Part shown: piece by piece, positions 8,101 to 18,979 of the stretch
Position numbering within the stretch: position 1 is the stretch's first letter
Layout: each line of letters begins with the position of its first letter
From: Methylobacter tundripaludum
GTDB taxonomy: Bacteria; Pseudomonadota; Gammaproteobacteria; Methylococcales; Methylomonadaceae
Assembly (NCBI RefSeq): GCF_002934365.1
Contig: NZ_PTIY01000009.1
Location: forward strand, 1 to 64,000
DNA: 64,000 bases
Direction: 5' to 3'
Made by a program: the position numbers and the translations under genes
Notes under the pieces: model-generated
What the model was told of the DNA's origin: nothing
Seen by the model: only the letters and a program-made list of their open reading frames with translations
Databases searched by the model: none

Positions 8101-10476
8101 TCAATCCCTCAGCTTTGCACTTATTTTTGTGGTCAATGTTTCTAACAGTCTGCTAAATATAGCATCTATTTCAGAATCTGTTAGGGTTTGTGAAAAATCT
8201 TGTATGATTAAACTCAAAGCGACGCTTTTACTGCCTTCTTCGACGCCTTTTCCACGATAAATATCAAAGACAACTACGTCTTGCAAGGTCTGTTCAGCGC
8301 AGCCTTTAATGCAGTCTATTATTTCGCTGACGGCAATTTCTTCCTTAACAATCAAGGCTATGTCGCGAAGTACAGAAGGATATTTTGACAGCGGCTTGAA
8401 CTTCGGGATTTGTTTGTTCAGCAGCAGATTCTGATCCAGTTCAAACAGGAAAACCTGGGTATCAAATCCCAGTTGTTTTTCCAGGGTTGGATGCAGCATG
8501 CCCAGCCAGCCGATTTTGTCACCTTGTGGGGATAATATTTCAGCCGTTTGTCCTGGATGCAATGCGGGGTGTTTGGCCGGGACAAATTGTACATCTGCGC
8601 CGGTCAATGAAAACAGGGCCTGAACATCGGCTTTAACGTCGAAAAAATCGACTTTTCGGGTTGCGACCCCCCATTGTTCTGTATAAGCGCTGCCCAAGGT
8701 CAAGCCGGACAGCATTTTTTGCTGTTGTGTGGCGCCGTCCTTATTAACAAAGCGCAGGCCGGTTTCAAAAAAACGCACCCGGTTTTGCTGGCGATTGGTG
8801 TTGTGCAGGGTGGCCTTTAACAAACCGCACCAAAGAGTAGTGCGCATGACCGACAAGTCAGAGGAAATCGGGTTTTTTAACCGGACCACGTCATCGTCAG
8901 GGGCGATGGCTTGTTGTATTTCTTCATCGACAAAGCTGTAGGTAATCGCTTCCTGATAGCCACGGTCAACCAGCAAATCTTTAGCGCGATCCTGGTCCAT
9001 CAAGCCTTCTGTGGCTTTGCCAAGTTCGGAGCGCATCAGCAGGCTGCTGTTCGGCAGGTTGTTATAGCCGACAATGCGGGCAATTTCCTCGATCAAATCG
9101 GCTTCAATAGCGATGTCGAAACGGCATCCCGGTGGCGTCACAGACCAGCTATCCGGTTGCGTTTGTACGGACATTCCCAGGCGTTGAAAAATATCGACGA
9201 TTTGCTCGTCGGCCAGGGCAATACCCAATGTTTTTTCCAGACGCTGCTTTCTGAGCAATACGGCGGATCGTTGCGGCAGGGTTGATGCTGTTGTCACGTC
9301 GGTAATTGCGCCGACGCTGCCTCCGGCAATGGCGGTAATCAGTTGGGTCGCACGTTCTATGGCGCGTTCCTGCAAAGTTGGGTCAACGCCGCGTTCGAAA
9401 CGGTGCGATGAATCGGTATGCAGTCCGTAATTACGTGCTTTACCGGCGATGCTTTGTGGGGTGAAAAAAGCGCATTCCAGAAACACATCCTGGGTTTCGT
9501 CGCTAACTGCGGATTCACTGCCGCCCATTACGCCGGCCAAGGCCAAGGCTTGTTTATCGTCGGCGATAACCAGGGTTTCGTTGTCCAGCTTAATGGTCTG
9601 GCCGTTTAACAGGGCGACATTTTCATCGGTTTGGGCATAGCGCACATTTATGCTGCCGGATAATTTGGCGGCATCGAAGGCGTGCAGGGGTTGGCCTAAT
9701 TCGATCAGAACGTAATTGGTGACATCGACCACTGCGCTCAAGCTTCTTACTCCAGATCGGCGCAGGCGTTCCTGCATCCATAACGGGGTTTCGGCTTTAG
9801 GGTTTACGCCTTTAATCAATCGGCCCAAATAGCGTGGACAAGCGTCTGTCGCCATTACGGAGAGAGTTAATGTTTCTGTATGACCGACTGCGGCTGTTTC
9901 AACCTGAGTGGCCGTCCAATTCATCTTATTCAGTACCGCAACTTCGCGGGCTATGCCTTCAACACTCAAGCAATCAGCCCGGTTGGGGGTCAAGTCGACT
10001 TCGATGATATTGTCGTTCAGCGACAGGTAATCGCGTATATCAACGCCTACCGGGGCGTCGGCGGCCAGCTCCATTAAGCCGTGGGCATCGGCGGCTAGAC
10101 CTAACTCTTTTTCAGAGCACAACATGCCGTAGGATTCTACGCCGCGGAGTTTGGATTTTTTGATTTTAAAATCGCCCGGCAATGCCGCGCCGATCAATGC
10201 CGCAGGGATTCTCAAGCCGACCCTGACGTTGCTCGCGCCGCAGACGATTTGCAAAGGCTCCGCTTCGCCTACCGCGACTTGGCAAACCCGTAAGCGGTCG
10301 GCATCGGGATGCGCTTCCATGGCGACGACTTCGCCGACCACCACGCCGCTGAATACGGCCGCCGCAGGCGTTACCGAATCGACTTCAAGACCTGCCATGG
10401 TCAATTGCTCGACCAATTGCTCTGTGCTTATTGCCGGATTGACATATTCTCTTAACCAGGCTTCACTAATTTGCAT
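8101..10476 (-). CDS. pheT: phenylalanyl-tRNA synthetase beta subunit
   Basis: A 791-residue beta subunit of the heterotetrameric PheRS. Domains in order: an N-terminal tRNA-binding OB domain (residues about 40-150, [18 protein letters not shown]), B3/B4 editing domain ([14 protein letters not shown]), B5 domain, catalytic-like core, and a C-terminal anticodon-binding FDX-ACB domain ([16 protein letters not shown]). Length is typical (about 790-800). It follows pheS by 28 nt. Confidence 0.97.
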   Translation of the reverse strand: MQISEAWLREYVNPAISTEQLVEQLTMAGLEVDSVTPAAAVFSGVVVGEVVAMEAHPDADRLRVCQVAVGEAEPLQIVCGASNVRVGLRIPAALIGAALPGDFKIKKSKLRGVESYGMLCSEKELGLAADAHGLMELAADAPVGVDIRDYLSLNDNIIEVDLTPNRADCLSVEGIAREVAVLNKMNWTATQVETAAVGHTETLTLSVMATDACPRYLGRLIKGVNPKAETPLWMQERLRRSGVRSLSAVVDVTNYVLIELGQPLHAFDAAKLSGSINVRYAQTDENVALLNGQTIKLDNETLVIADDKQALALAGVMGGSESAVSDETQDVFLECAFFTPQSIAGKARNYGLHTDSSHRFERGVDPTLQERAIERATQLITAIAGGSVGAITDVTTASTLPQRSAVLLRKQRLEKTLGIALADEQIVDIFQRLGMSVQTQPDSWSVTPPGCRFDIAIEADLIEEIARIVGYNNLPNSSLLMRSELGKATEGLMDQDRAKDLLVDRGYQEAITYSFVDEEIQQAIAPDDDVVRLKNPISSDLSVMRTTLWCGLLKATLHNTNRQQNRVRFFETGLRFVNKDGATQQQKMLSGLTLGSAYTEQWGVATRKVDFFDVKADVQALFSLTGADVQFVPAKHPALHPGQTAEILSPQGDKIGWLGMLHPTLEKQLGFDTQVFLFELDQNLLLNKQIPKFKPLSKYPSVLRDIALIVKEEIAVSEIIDCIKGCAEQTLQDVVVFDIYRGKGVEEGSKSVALSLIIQDFSQTLTDSEIDAIFSRLLETLTTKISAKLRD

Positions 10477-10504
10477 GACTCAAGTTTTCCTGTGTAACGA
10501 CGAC

Positions 10505-11527
<1,023 letters not shown>

Positions 11528-11595
11528 TTAGCTCGCTGTTGTATTAAGGTGGGAGAATTTTTATCTATCGGGAAAGGGTTAAAACCTTAATCCCG

Positions 11596-11617
11596 CCCCT
11601 CCACAGAAAGGGAGGGG
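11596..11617 (-). other. GC-rich hairpin in the rplT-pheS spacer
   Basis: CCCCTCC and GGAGGGG flank a 7-8 nt loop in the leader ahead of pheS. No strong U-run follows on the minus strand, so this is not a clear attenuator; it may be an RNA processing or stability element. Confidence 0.35.
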
Positions 11618-11659
11618 GGAATAACAGAATTTCAGTTAACTAAAAATCCTGATTGTTCC

Positions 11660-12022
11660 TTAAGGTTTACTTTGATGTTCCTTCGCAATTTTCGCAATTT
11701 CAGCAAATGCGTTAATGTCGCGAACTGCAATATCGGCCAGAACTTTACGGTCTATCTTCACGTTGGCTTTAGTCAAGCCATTGATGAAGCGGCTGTAGGA
11801 CATTCCGCTTAGACGGGCCGCCGCATTGATACGGACGATCCATAAAGCGCGGAATTGGCGTTTTTTCTGTTTACGGTCGCGGTATGCATACTGGCCTGCT
11901 TTGATGACCGCTTGCTTGGCAACGCGATAAACCCGGCTTCGTGCGCCGTAGTAACCTTTCGCTTGCTTTAATACTTTTTTATGTCTTGCTCTGGCTGTTA
12001 CGCCGCGTTTAACTCTAGGCAT
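11660..12022 (-). CDS. rplT: 50S ribosomal protein L20
   Basis: A 120-residue L20. The opening [19 protein letters not shown] and [20 protein letters not shown] near the C-terminus are diagnostic. L20 binds 23S rRNA early in 50S assembly and in E. coli represses rpmI-rplT translation by binding the mRNA between infC and rpmI. It lies 14 nt after rpmI with a GGAG-like ribosome site (AAGGAGTAGATA). Confidence 0.98.
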   Translation of the reverse strand: MPRVKRGVTARARHKKVLKQAKGYYGARSRVYRVAKQAVIKAGQYAYRDRKQKKRQFRALWIVRINAAARLSGMSYSRFINGLTKANVKIDRKVLADIAVRDINAFAEIAKIAKEHQSKP

Positions 12023-12036
12023 TATCTACTCCTTGA

Positions 12037-12234
12037 TTAACTGTACGGCATCATGCGTGCGGCCATGCGCACATCTGACGGGTGAATAGTTGCCGGCGAG
12101 CGTAACTGTCTTTTTCTTTTGGTCGATTTTTTAGTCAGAATATGACGTCTGTGGGACTGTCCACATTTAAAACCGCCGTTGCCTGTGCGTCTGAAACGCT
12201 TGGCAGCTCCACGGTTAGTTTTGATCTTTGGCAT
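12037..12234 (-). CDS. rpmI: 50S ribosomal protein L35
   Basis: A 65-residue L35 beginning [20 protein letters not shown], with a basic C-terminus [20 protein letters not shown]. It lies between infC and rplT as in E. coli. The 177-nt gap from infC is where L20 autoregulation acts in E. coli, and here it also carries a 13-bp hairpin repeat. Confidence 0.98.
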   Translation of the reverse strand: MPKIKTNRGAAKRFRRTGNGGFKCGQSHRRHILTKKSTKRKRQLRSPATIHPSDVRMAARMMPYS

Positions 12235-12356
12235 TTGTTTGCTCCAACTTAATTAAAATAAATCCCTGAGTTGTAACCCAGCAAGGCAAAATGCATGGCC
12301 CTGAAGAATTACCGGCATTAGTATATGATGCCTAGCAGCTCATCCTGTGCTGCTCT

Positions 12357-12385
12357 GTAGAGACTTTGCAAGGCAAAGCCTCTAC
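12357..12385. repeat. hairpin element in the infC-rpmI spacer
   Basis: GTAGAGACTTTGC (12357-12369) and GCAAAGCCTCTAC (12373-12385) form a 13-bp stem with one mismatch and a 3-nt loop. On the minus-strand transcript it lies 27 nt after infC and about 120 nt before rpmI. It looks like a dispersed hairpin of the GTAGAGAC...GTCTCTAC type rather than the L20 pseudoknot. Confidence 0.72.
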
Positions 12386-12411
12386 GAGTTTCGTTGTAAT
12401 CGTTTGCGCAG

Positions 12412-12936
12412 TTATTTTTTCTTTTTCGGGGCCATAACCATAACCATTTGGCGGCCTTCCATTTTAGGAAACTGCTCGACGATTGCGAGTTCTTCTAAAT
12501 CCTTTTCTATCCGCTTCAACAGATCAACGCCGATTTCCCGGTGAGCCATTTCGCGTCCGCGATAACGCAAGGTAATTTTGGTCTTATCGCCTTCGTTAAG
12601 GAACTTGGTTAAACTTTTCAATTTAACTTGGTAATCCCCTTCATCGGTTCCGGGTCTGAATTTAATTTCCTTGACCTGAACCTGCTTTTGTTTCTTTTTG
12701 GCAATGGCCAGCTTTTTGTTTAACTCAAACTGGTATTTGCCGTAGTTCATCACTTTGCAAACCGGAGGATCCGCATTCGGCGATATTTCCACTAAATCCA
12801 GGTCTGCGGCATACGCAATCTGTTTGGCTTCATCTAACGAGATAATACCTAACGCTTCACCATCAGGACCCGTTACCCGCACTCGTCTGGCGGTTATCTG
12901 GTCATTCAGGCGCGTTTCATCTTTTTTAGCAGCGAT
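12412..12936 (-). CDS. infC: translation initiation factor IF-3, ATC start
   Basis: A 174-residue IF-3, which binds 30S subunits, prevents 50S joining and rejects non-canonical start codons. Family blocks visible: [49 protein letters not shown]-type (here [13 protein letters not shown]) and the MVMAPKKKK tail. No ATG, GTG or TTG lies at the expected N-terminus; the frame closes upstream with TAG, and the only suitably placed codon is ATC at 12936, 8 nt after GGAGG. This gives (M)[12 protein letters not shown]. Rare start codons on infC are the known autoregulation device (ATT in E. coli). The gene follows thrS by 21 nt. Confidence 0.94.
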   Translation of the reverse strand: MAAKKDETRLNDQITARRVRVTGPDGEALGIISLDEAKQIAYAADLDLVEISPNADPPVCKVMNYGKYQFELNKKLAIAKKKQKQVQVKEIKFRPGTDEGDYQVKLKSLTKFLNEGDKTKITLRYRGREMAHREIGVDLLKRIEKDLEELAIVEQFPKMEGRQMVMVMAPKKKK

Positions 12937-12957
12937 ATCCTAATCCTCCAAAAATAT

Positions 12958-14865
12958 TCATTGTCGGCCTGCAATCTCTTGTTTCAACCGTTCGGTAAAT
13001 TCATGGACTGACAGGCTACCTAAGTCATCACCTTTTTGCGTGCGTACTGTAATGCTTTGTTGTTCTAATTCTTTGTCACCGATGATGACAAGATACGGTA
13101 CGCGCTGCATAGAGTGCTCGCGGATTTTAAACCCGATCTTCTCATTTCTCAAGTCAATTTTTGCCCGAATGCCTTGTTTTTCAAGGTCTAGCATGACTTT
13201 CGACGCATATTCGGCATGTTTGTCGGTAATATTAAGCACCACTACCTGTACTGGAGACAGCCATAACGGGAAGGTTCCGGCATGTTGCTCGATCAAGATG
13301 CCGATAAAGCGTTCCAGCGAGCCGAGTATCGCCCTGTGCAACATAACCGGCACTTGCCTTGATCCGTCTTCGGCGATATAGGTGGCATCGAGTCGGCCCG
13401 GCATCGAAAAATCCACTTGGATCGTGCCGCATTGCCAGACTCGTCCGATACAGTCTTTTAATGAGAATTCGATTTTAGGGCCGTAGAAAGCGCCTTCGCC
13501 CGGCTGCAAATCCCATTTCAAGCCTTTGGTGTTAAGCGCCAGCTCCAGGGCGTTTTCCGCCTTGTCCCAGACCGAATCGTCACCGACCCTGTTTTCGGGG
13601 CGGGTAGATAATTTAATGATAACTTCTTCAAAACCGAAATCTTTGTAAACATCGAACAGCATGTCGATAAAGGTCGAGACCTCGCTCTGAATCTGGCCTT
13701 CGGTGCAGAAGATATGCGCGTCGTCCTGGACAAAGTTCCTGACCCGCATCAAACCGTGCAGGGTGCCGGAAGGTTCGTTACGGTGACAGGAGCCGAATTC
13801 CGCCAAGCGGATAGGTAAATCGCGGTAGCTTTTCAGGCCCTGATTATAGATCTGTACGTGGCAAGGGCAGTTCATCGGTTTGATCGCGTAATCACGATTT
13901 TCGGAATGCGTGGTGAAAATCATGTCGCCGAATTTTTCCCAGTGCCCGGATTTTTCCCAGAGGGAGCGATCCACGACCTGCGGCGTCCTGACTTCGCCGT
14001 ATCCGTTTACCCGCAGTTTTTCACGGATGTATTGCTCAACCTGCTGATAGATGATCCAGCCTTTTTCATGCCAGAACACCATGCCGGGAGCTTCTTCCTG
14101 AGAATGGAATAAATCCAGAGTTTTCGCCAGTTTGCGGTGATCGCGTTTTTCCGCTTCTTCCAGGCGATGCAGGTAGGCCTGCAAGTCTTTTTTGTCGCCC
14201 CATGCCGTGCCGTAAATGCGTTGCAGCATTTCGTTGTCGGAGTTGCCTCGCCAATAGGCGCCGGCAATTTTCATTAGCTTAAAGACTTTCAGCTTGCCGG
14301 TGCTGGGTACGTGAGGGCCGCGGCACAGGTCGGTAAAGCCGCCTTGCTGATATAAAGACAAGTCTTCGTTGGCAGGGATGGATTCGATGATCTCGGCTTT
14401 ATACGCCTCGCCCAGGTCCTTGAAAAATTTGACTGCCTCATCCCGCGACAGCACTGAGCGATGGATTGGATAATCCTCGCTAGCCAGCTGTTCCATTTTT
14501 TTTTCAATGGCGCTCAGGTCTTCCGGCGTAAAAGGTCTTTCATAGGAAAAATCGTAGAAAAAGCCGTTTTCGATAACCGGTCCGATGGTCACTTGTGCGG
14601 AAGGAAATAACTGTTTGACGGCCTGAGCCAAAAGATGTGCAGTTGAATGACGAATGACATCAATGCCGTCTTCGTCCTTTGCAGTAATCAGTTGCAGCGT
14701 TGCATCCTGGTCGATCAAGGTGCTGGCGTCTACCAGATCACCGTTAACCTTGCCCGCCAAAGTTGCTTTGGCTAAGCCCGAGCCGATAGACAGCGCAACG
14801 TCCATCACTGTTACAGCGTGGTCGTATTCTCGCTTGGAGCCATCGGGAAGGGTAATTACCGGCAT
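12958..14865 (-). CDS. thrS: threonyl-tRNA synthetase
   Basis: A 635-residue class II synthetase. Residues 1-60 are the TGS domain; the editing domain contains [10 protein letters not shown] (HxxxH) and a later conserved Cys/His pair (YRGNSDNEM region before it); the catalytic core carries zinc-ligand Cys in [10 protein letters not shown] and motif 2 around [12 protein letters not shown]; the C-terminal anticodon-binding domain ends near QEIAGRQ. Length is typical (about 640). It begins after the tRNA-Val terminator and is cotranscribed with infC, rpmI and rplT. Confidence 0.97.
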   Translation of the reverse strand: MPVITLPDGSKREYDHAVTVMDVALSIGSGLAKATLAGKVNGDLVDASTLIDQDATLQLITAKDEDGIDVIRHSTAHLLAQAVKQLFPSAQVTIGPVIENGFFYDFSYERPFTPEDLSAIEKKMEQLASEDYPIHRSVLSRDEAVKFFKDLGEAYKAEIIESIPANEDLSLYQQGGFTDLCRGPHVPSTGKLKVFKLMKIAGAYWRGNSDNEMLQRIYGTAWGDKKDLQAYLHRLEEAEKRDHRKLAKTLDLFHSQEEAPGMVFWHEKGWIIYQQVEQYIREKLRVNGYGEVRTPQVVDRSLWEKSGHWEKFGDMIFTTHSENRDYAIKPMNCPCHVQIYNQGLKSYRDLPIRLAEFGSCHRNEPSGTLHGLMRVRNFVQDDAHIFCTEGQIQSEVSTFIDMLFDVYKDFGFEEVIIKLSTRPENRVGDDSVWDKAENALELALNTKGLKWDLQPGEGAFYGPKIEFSLKDCIGRVWQCGTIQVDFSMPGRLDATYIAEDGSRQVPVMLHRAILGSLERFIGILIEQHAGTFPLWLSPVQVVVLNITDKHAEYASKVMLDLEKQGIRAKIDLRNEKIGFKIREHSMQRVPYLVIIGDKELEQQSITVRTQKGDDLGSLSVHEFTERLKQEIAGRQ

Positions 14866-14893
14866 ATTGTATTTGTGTTTTAGTGTCTACAAT

Positions 14894-14920
14894 AAAAAAA
14901 GCACTGCGGTGCAGTGCTTT
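14894..14920 (-). terminator. rho-independent terminator after tRNA-Val
   Basis: The stem GCACTGC/GCAGTGC (14901-14917) with loop GGT is followed on the minus strand by seven U residues (A-run at 14894-14900). It lies directly downstream of the tRNA-Val 3' end and 28 nt before the thrS start. Confidence 0.85.
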
Positions 14921-14926
14921 AATGTT

Positions 14927-15003
14927 TGGTAGGCACGAGTGGACTCGAACCACCGACCCCCACCATGTCAAGGTGGTGCTCTAACCAACTGAGCTACGCG
15001 CCT
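14927..15003 (-). tRNA. tRNA-Val(GAC)
   Basis: A 77-nt tRNA on the minus strand. The acceptor stem AGGCGCG pairs with CGTGCCT, followed by A and an encoded CCA. The anticodon stem CCACC/GGTGG encloses loop TTGACAT, giving anticodon GAC. The T-arm is GGTGGTTCGAGTCCACT. Confidence 0.96.
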
Positions 15004-15107
15004 GAAGTTAATGCAACTTCGAGCTGGCTATTATACCTATAAATTTTTGTTATGCAACTGTTAAGCCAATATTTGCTCTTGTAGAGCATTGATATTGGCT
15101 TTAATAG

Positions 15108-18100
15108 TTACTGTTTTTCCAGCAAATAATCCAGCCAAAGATTGGACAGTTTTTCCTGGACGGTGTTTTGCCGCAATCTGGCGTTCAGGTGAGGGAAATC
15201 GACCTTATCCAAATCCTGATCCTGATTGTAGCAGGAGTATACGAACACTTCCTTGCCGGTCTCGGGATCGACATGTTTGCACAAGCACTGGGCGCAAATG
15301 CCTTTCATCATGCATTGCATCGGCGAGTTGATCGAGCCGATCGCGTGATGCGCTTTGTTCAGATAAGGCTTCAGCACATCAAAGCGGGCGCTTTTCACTG
15401 CCGCCATCATGCGATCCGAGCCGATTACGATCAGGTGATCGACATCGGCCAGCGAAATGGGCTGTTCGCCTAATTCGCCTTGGGCGTAAGCCAGCATGCA
15501 TTCCAGGATATTGCCGACAAAGGTCTTGTCCTGCGGACGGGTCGGGGTAATCGCGGTGACGCCTTCGCCTTTATCGACCGACCAGATGATAATGTCGGCG
15601 GCGGCTTCGACGTCCTCGACCTTGAAGCGGTCTTGCGCGTATTTGTAACCGGCGAAATAAATGACCTTATTGCCGGCCGCCCGTAACGCCTTGCCGATCG
15701 AGAACAATACCGCGTTGCCCAAACCGCCTCCGAGCAGCAATACGGTCTCGCCGGTCGGGATTTCGGTCGGTGTGCCGGTCACGCCCATCAGCACCAGCGG
15801 GTCGTCGACTTTCCAAGTGGCGCACAGCCGAGAAGATGAGCCCATTTCCAGCGCAATCAGCGAAACCGTGCCTTTTTCTTTGTCGACTTCCGCGCCGGTC
15901 AGCGCCAGACCTTCGGCGGCGAGCACCGTGCCTTCGACGACAGGCGCGAAAGCTTCGTAGTTTTGCACGCGGTAAAATTGTCCGGGTTGGAATTTTTCCG
16001 CGGCCATCGGTGCTTTGACCACGACTTCGACAATCGTCGGCGTCAGGCGGTTAATGGCGACGATAGTGGCTTTAAGCGATTCATCCATCCGGGCGAACAA
16101 GGCTTTTAATGCCGCATCGCGTTCCGGCTGTTGCACGGGATTTAATCCGGCCAATTCTTTTTCAAACAGCTTGACCACGTAAGGGTAGCCGTTCTTGGCG
16201 CTGGCCATGGCCTTGACCACGTTGCCCGCGTAAACAGGGTGGTTGTCGCCGTAGAAGCTGATAAATTTGCCGTCTTTTTGGTAAGACGTCAGCGGCGCGG
16301 GTTTGCCCAGCTTAGGCAATGCTTCATCGTGCATCGGAACCAATTCGACTGAGTCGTTGTTCCATTCAGGTTGATAACGTTGGAAGAACCATTTGTCCAT
16401 CACAAAGGTGTCAGGATATTCGCTTTGATAAATGGTGTTCGGCGATGTGCCTGCGGCAACGTACAAGCTGCGCAACGGCACGGTGACATTCTGCTCGGAA
16501 TTGTTCCAGCGGCCGTCTTCCAATACCAGTTTTTCAAACTCGACTGCGTTCAGGTGTCCGAATTCGTCGGCTTCTGCGCTGAGCGGGCTCATGCCTTCGG
16601 CCAAGGCGATGCCTTCTTCCAGGGCTTTGACGATTTCTTCGTGATTTTGCCGATACGCGGGCGCATCGCTTATGCCTTTGCGGTAGAACAGCGTGACGCC
16701 GCCCCAGGCTTCGACCAGTGGTTGGAAATTGGGCAGTTCACCGGCTGCTTCGGCGCGTTGGCGTTCGGCGACGATGGCTTTGCCGTGCGCCAGGAATTCG
16801 TCAAGGATGATGGTTTCTTCCCGGTCGTAGCGGCTGCGCACGGCTTGCTCGCCATACGCGTCGACCAACTTTTCATAACGGTGCAGGATTTTTTCGACCT
16901 GTACCGGATAATAGGCCAGCAATTCGGTTGCGGTGTCCATCGCGGTCAAGCCGCCGCCGATAACGCCGGCCGGCAAACGCACCTGCAGGTTTGCCAGTGA
17001 AGAACTCTTGGCTGCGCCGGTTAATTGCAGCGCCATCAGGAAATCCGAGGCTTTGCGTATGCCGCGCATCAGATTGTTTTTCAGGCCGATAACAGTCGGT
17101 TGGCCTGCGCCCGAAGCGATGCAGATATGGTCGAAGCCCATTTTCCACGCATCTTCAATAGTAATCGTGCCGCCGAAACGGACGCCGCCGTAAGAGCGGA
17201 ACGCCGTGCGCCGTTGCAGGGTCAGGTAAATGACTTTCAGGAAGTTTTTGTCCCAGCGCACGGTAATGCCGTATTCGGCCACGCCGCCGAAACCGGCCAG
17301 GATGCGTTTGTCCAGATCTTCGTACAGGTCTTGGAAGTTCACGATCGGCGCGGGCAGGTTGTTGCTGTCGCCGGTCAATTCCACCGGCAGCGGCTCCAGT
17401 TTCAGGCCGTCGATACCGGCGACGCCGAAGCCTTCATTCAATAAATAATGGCTCATTGTGTAACCGGCGGGGCCGAGGCCGACCACCAGTGCGTTTTTGC
17501 CGTTGTAAGGCAGCATGTACGGACGCTTGACGTTCAGCGGGTTCCAGCGGGTCAGCAGGCTGTAAATTTCAAAGCCGTAGGGCATGAACAATACATCGGT
17601 CAGTACGCTGGTTTCGATTTGCGGAATATCGACCGGATCGGTTTTTTGGTAGATACAGCCTTTCATGCATTCGTTGCAGATACGGTGGCCGGTGCCAGGG
17701 CACATCGGATTGTCGATCGCAATAATCGCCAGCGCGCCGATATTGTCGCCTTGGCGTTTGACCAAGTGCATTTCGGAAATTTTTTCATCCAGCGGGCAGC
17801 CGATAGTGGTCACGCCCAGCGGATCGATCTTGAAGGTATTGGTTTTTTTATTGCGCATGCCTTTGGAGCAGGAATCGGTATCGCGCTCGTGGCAGTAAAT
17901 GCAATGGTTGACTTCGGACAGTACCTGGCGCTGGTTATAACGCGGATCGGTCAGTTTAAAACCGTCCCTGCGGCGGCGGTGTTCCTGCTCGCCCATCCAG
18001 GCCTTGAATTCGCCGCGATCGACCAGTTCATGCTCGACCAGATGGTCGAAATCGCGTTTTCCAGGCAGTTTGAAGCTCGGCCAGCTCGCGACCACGTCGT

Positions 18101-18800
18101 TATCCTGCTGGGCGACAAAACTCCAGCGCAGAACGATGTCCATCAGGCCGTTGATAAATTCAGCCAAGTCTTGCTGGCCGATGATGTCTTTAAATTCGAT
18201 TGCCGCTTCTTGATGTGCGGAGAGTTTGGCGCGTAGCGCTTCTGCAACCAAATCGGCATTTTCGTAATCGCTGTCTTTGCCTTTGGCAACCAGCTTGTAA
18301 TGGCTGTACAGCAATCCGATAGCTGCGCCGACGCGGGCAACGCGATGTTCGGCGTCTTCATCCTGATTGGCCTCGGGAAAGCCCGCTTCAATCAGCAGGT
18401 CAAAACGGTTCAGGACGTCGGGGATGGCCCAGTCGCTGGCATCCTGGCCTTTAAAGAAGAACGCGAGCTTATCGACGATTTCATTCTTATAGGTAAAAAT
18501 GGTGTCGATTTCATCCTTGATTTTTGCACCCTGAGCCTGATGTTGCTCGGAAACATTAAAAAGTGTGGCGACAAACTGACCGACATAAGGCCCCATGCGC
18601 ACCAGCAGATCGGAAACAGTCTCTGGTGCCAACCCTTCGCCCTGGTTCTGGCGATAAGCCTTGAATTCGCTATGCAGCTCTGAATCATGGCGTTCAACCG
18701 ACGCATCAAACACATCGAGCAAATCTTTTAGACGCGCAGAATCGTATAAATCGGAGTAGTTAAAGCCGGGGATGCCTAGGGTAAGATTGTGTTGTTCCAT
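15108..18800 (-). CDS. 1230-residue fused iron-sulfur flavoprotein (GltD/NfnB-like plus PyrK/NfnA-like)
   Basis: A very long redox protein. Residues 1-295 are mainly helical with no recognised domain. Residues 300-385 hold a two-cluster cysteine pattern: CIYCHERDTDSC, GCPLDEKI, then CPGTGHRICNECMKGC, as in GltD, NfnB and dihydropyrimidine dehydrogenase. A Rossmann FAD/NAD(P) fold starts near 437 (ALVVGLGPAGYTMSHYLL) with a second dinucleotide site near 610. From about residue 930 an FNR/PyrK-like module follows: FQPGQFYRVQ (FAD), LLLGGGLGNA (NAD(P)) and a C-terminal [2Fe-2S]-type set CMMKGICAQC...C. This is the domain content of NfnB plus NfnA in one chain. The partner reaction is not known. 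Confidence 0.85.
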   Translation of the reverse strand: MEQHNLTLGIPGFNYSDLYDSARLKDLLDVFDASVERHDSELHSEFKAYRQNQGEGLAPETVSDLLVRMGPYVGQFVATLFNVSEQHQAQGAKIKDEIDTIFTYKNEIVDKLAFFFKGQDASDWAIPDVLNRFDLLIEAGFPEANQDEDAEHRVARVGAAIGLLYSHYKLVAKGKDSDYENADLVAEALRAKLSAHQEAAIEFKDIIGQQDLAEFINGLMDIVLRWSFVAQQDNDVVASWPSFKLPGKRDFDHLVEHELVDRGEFKAWMGEQEHRRRRDGFKLTDPRYNQRQVLSEVNHCIYCHERDTDSCSKGMRNKKTNTFKIDPLGVTTIGCPLDEKISEMHLVKRQGDNIGALAIIAIDNPMCPGTGHRICNECMKGCIYQKTDPVDIPQIETSVLTDVLFMPYGFEIYSLLTRWNPLNVKRPYMLPYNGKNALVVGLGPAGYTMSHYLLNEGFGVAGIDGLKLEPLPVELTGDSNNLPAPIVNFQDLYEDLDKRILAGFGGVAEYGITVRWDKNFLKVIYLTLQRRTAFRSYGGVRFGGTITIEDAWKMGFDHICIASGAGQPTVIGLKNNLMRGIRKASDFLMALQLTGAAKSSSLANLQVRLPAGVIGGGLTAMDTATELLAYYPVQVEKILHRYEKLVDAYGEQAVRSRYDREETIILDEFLAHGKAIVAERQRAEAAGELPNFQPLVEAWGGVTLFYRKGISDAPAYRQNHEEIVKALEEGIALAEGMSPLSAEADEFGHLNAVEFEKLVLEDGRWNNSEQNVTVPLRSLYVAAGTSPNTIYQSEYPDTFVMDKWFFQRYQPEWNNDSVELVPMHDEALPKLGKPAPLTSYQKDGKFISFYGDNHPVYAGNVVKAMASAKNGYPYVVKLFEKELAGLNPVQQPERDAALKALFARMDESLKATIVAINRLTPTIVEVVVKAPMAAEKFQPGQFYRVQNYEAFAPVVEGTVLAAEGLALTGAEVDKEKGTVSLIALEMGSSSRLCATWKVDDPLVLMGVTGTPTEIPTGETVLLLGGGLGNAVLFSIGKALRAAGNKVIYFAGYKYAQDRFKVEDVEAAADIIIWSVDKGEGVTAITPTRPQDKTFVGNILECMLAYAQGELGEQPISLADVDHLIVIGSDRMMAAVKSARFDVLKPYLNKAHHAIGSINSPMQCMMKGICAQCLCKHVDPETGKEVFVYSCYNQDQDLDKVDFPHLNARLRQNTVQEKLSNLWLDYLLEKQ

Positions 18801-18900
18801 AGTTCTCGTGTTTGGTGAGTTCGTTTGTTCATGCAGGCCAGATAGGAAACGGCTTTATCTGTGCTTAAAAGGTTATCGAAAAAGACTAACAAAGCTATAC

Positions 18901-18929
18901 ATTATAAGCAGATATGACTTTTTTAGCCA
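18901..18929 (-). promoter_or_regulatory. candidate promoter of the fused flavoprotein gene
   Basis: On the minus strand a perfect -10 box TATAAT (complement of 18901-18906) lies 17 nt downstream of a weak -35, TGGCTA. It is about 100 nt upstream of the flavoprotein ATG. The -35 is poor, so an activator may be needed if this is the promoter. Confidence 0.4.
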
Positions 18930-18979
18930 CCGATAATCTTTTTTATTGTAGGAGATTGATACAAGTTACCGATCCGCAA

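Noticed and set aside
15168..18683. Several long plus-strand frames (up to 262 codons at 17448-18236)
   Set aside because: Antisense to the continuous 1230-residue flavoprotein, whose motifs are clear; high GC makes long shadow frames.
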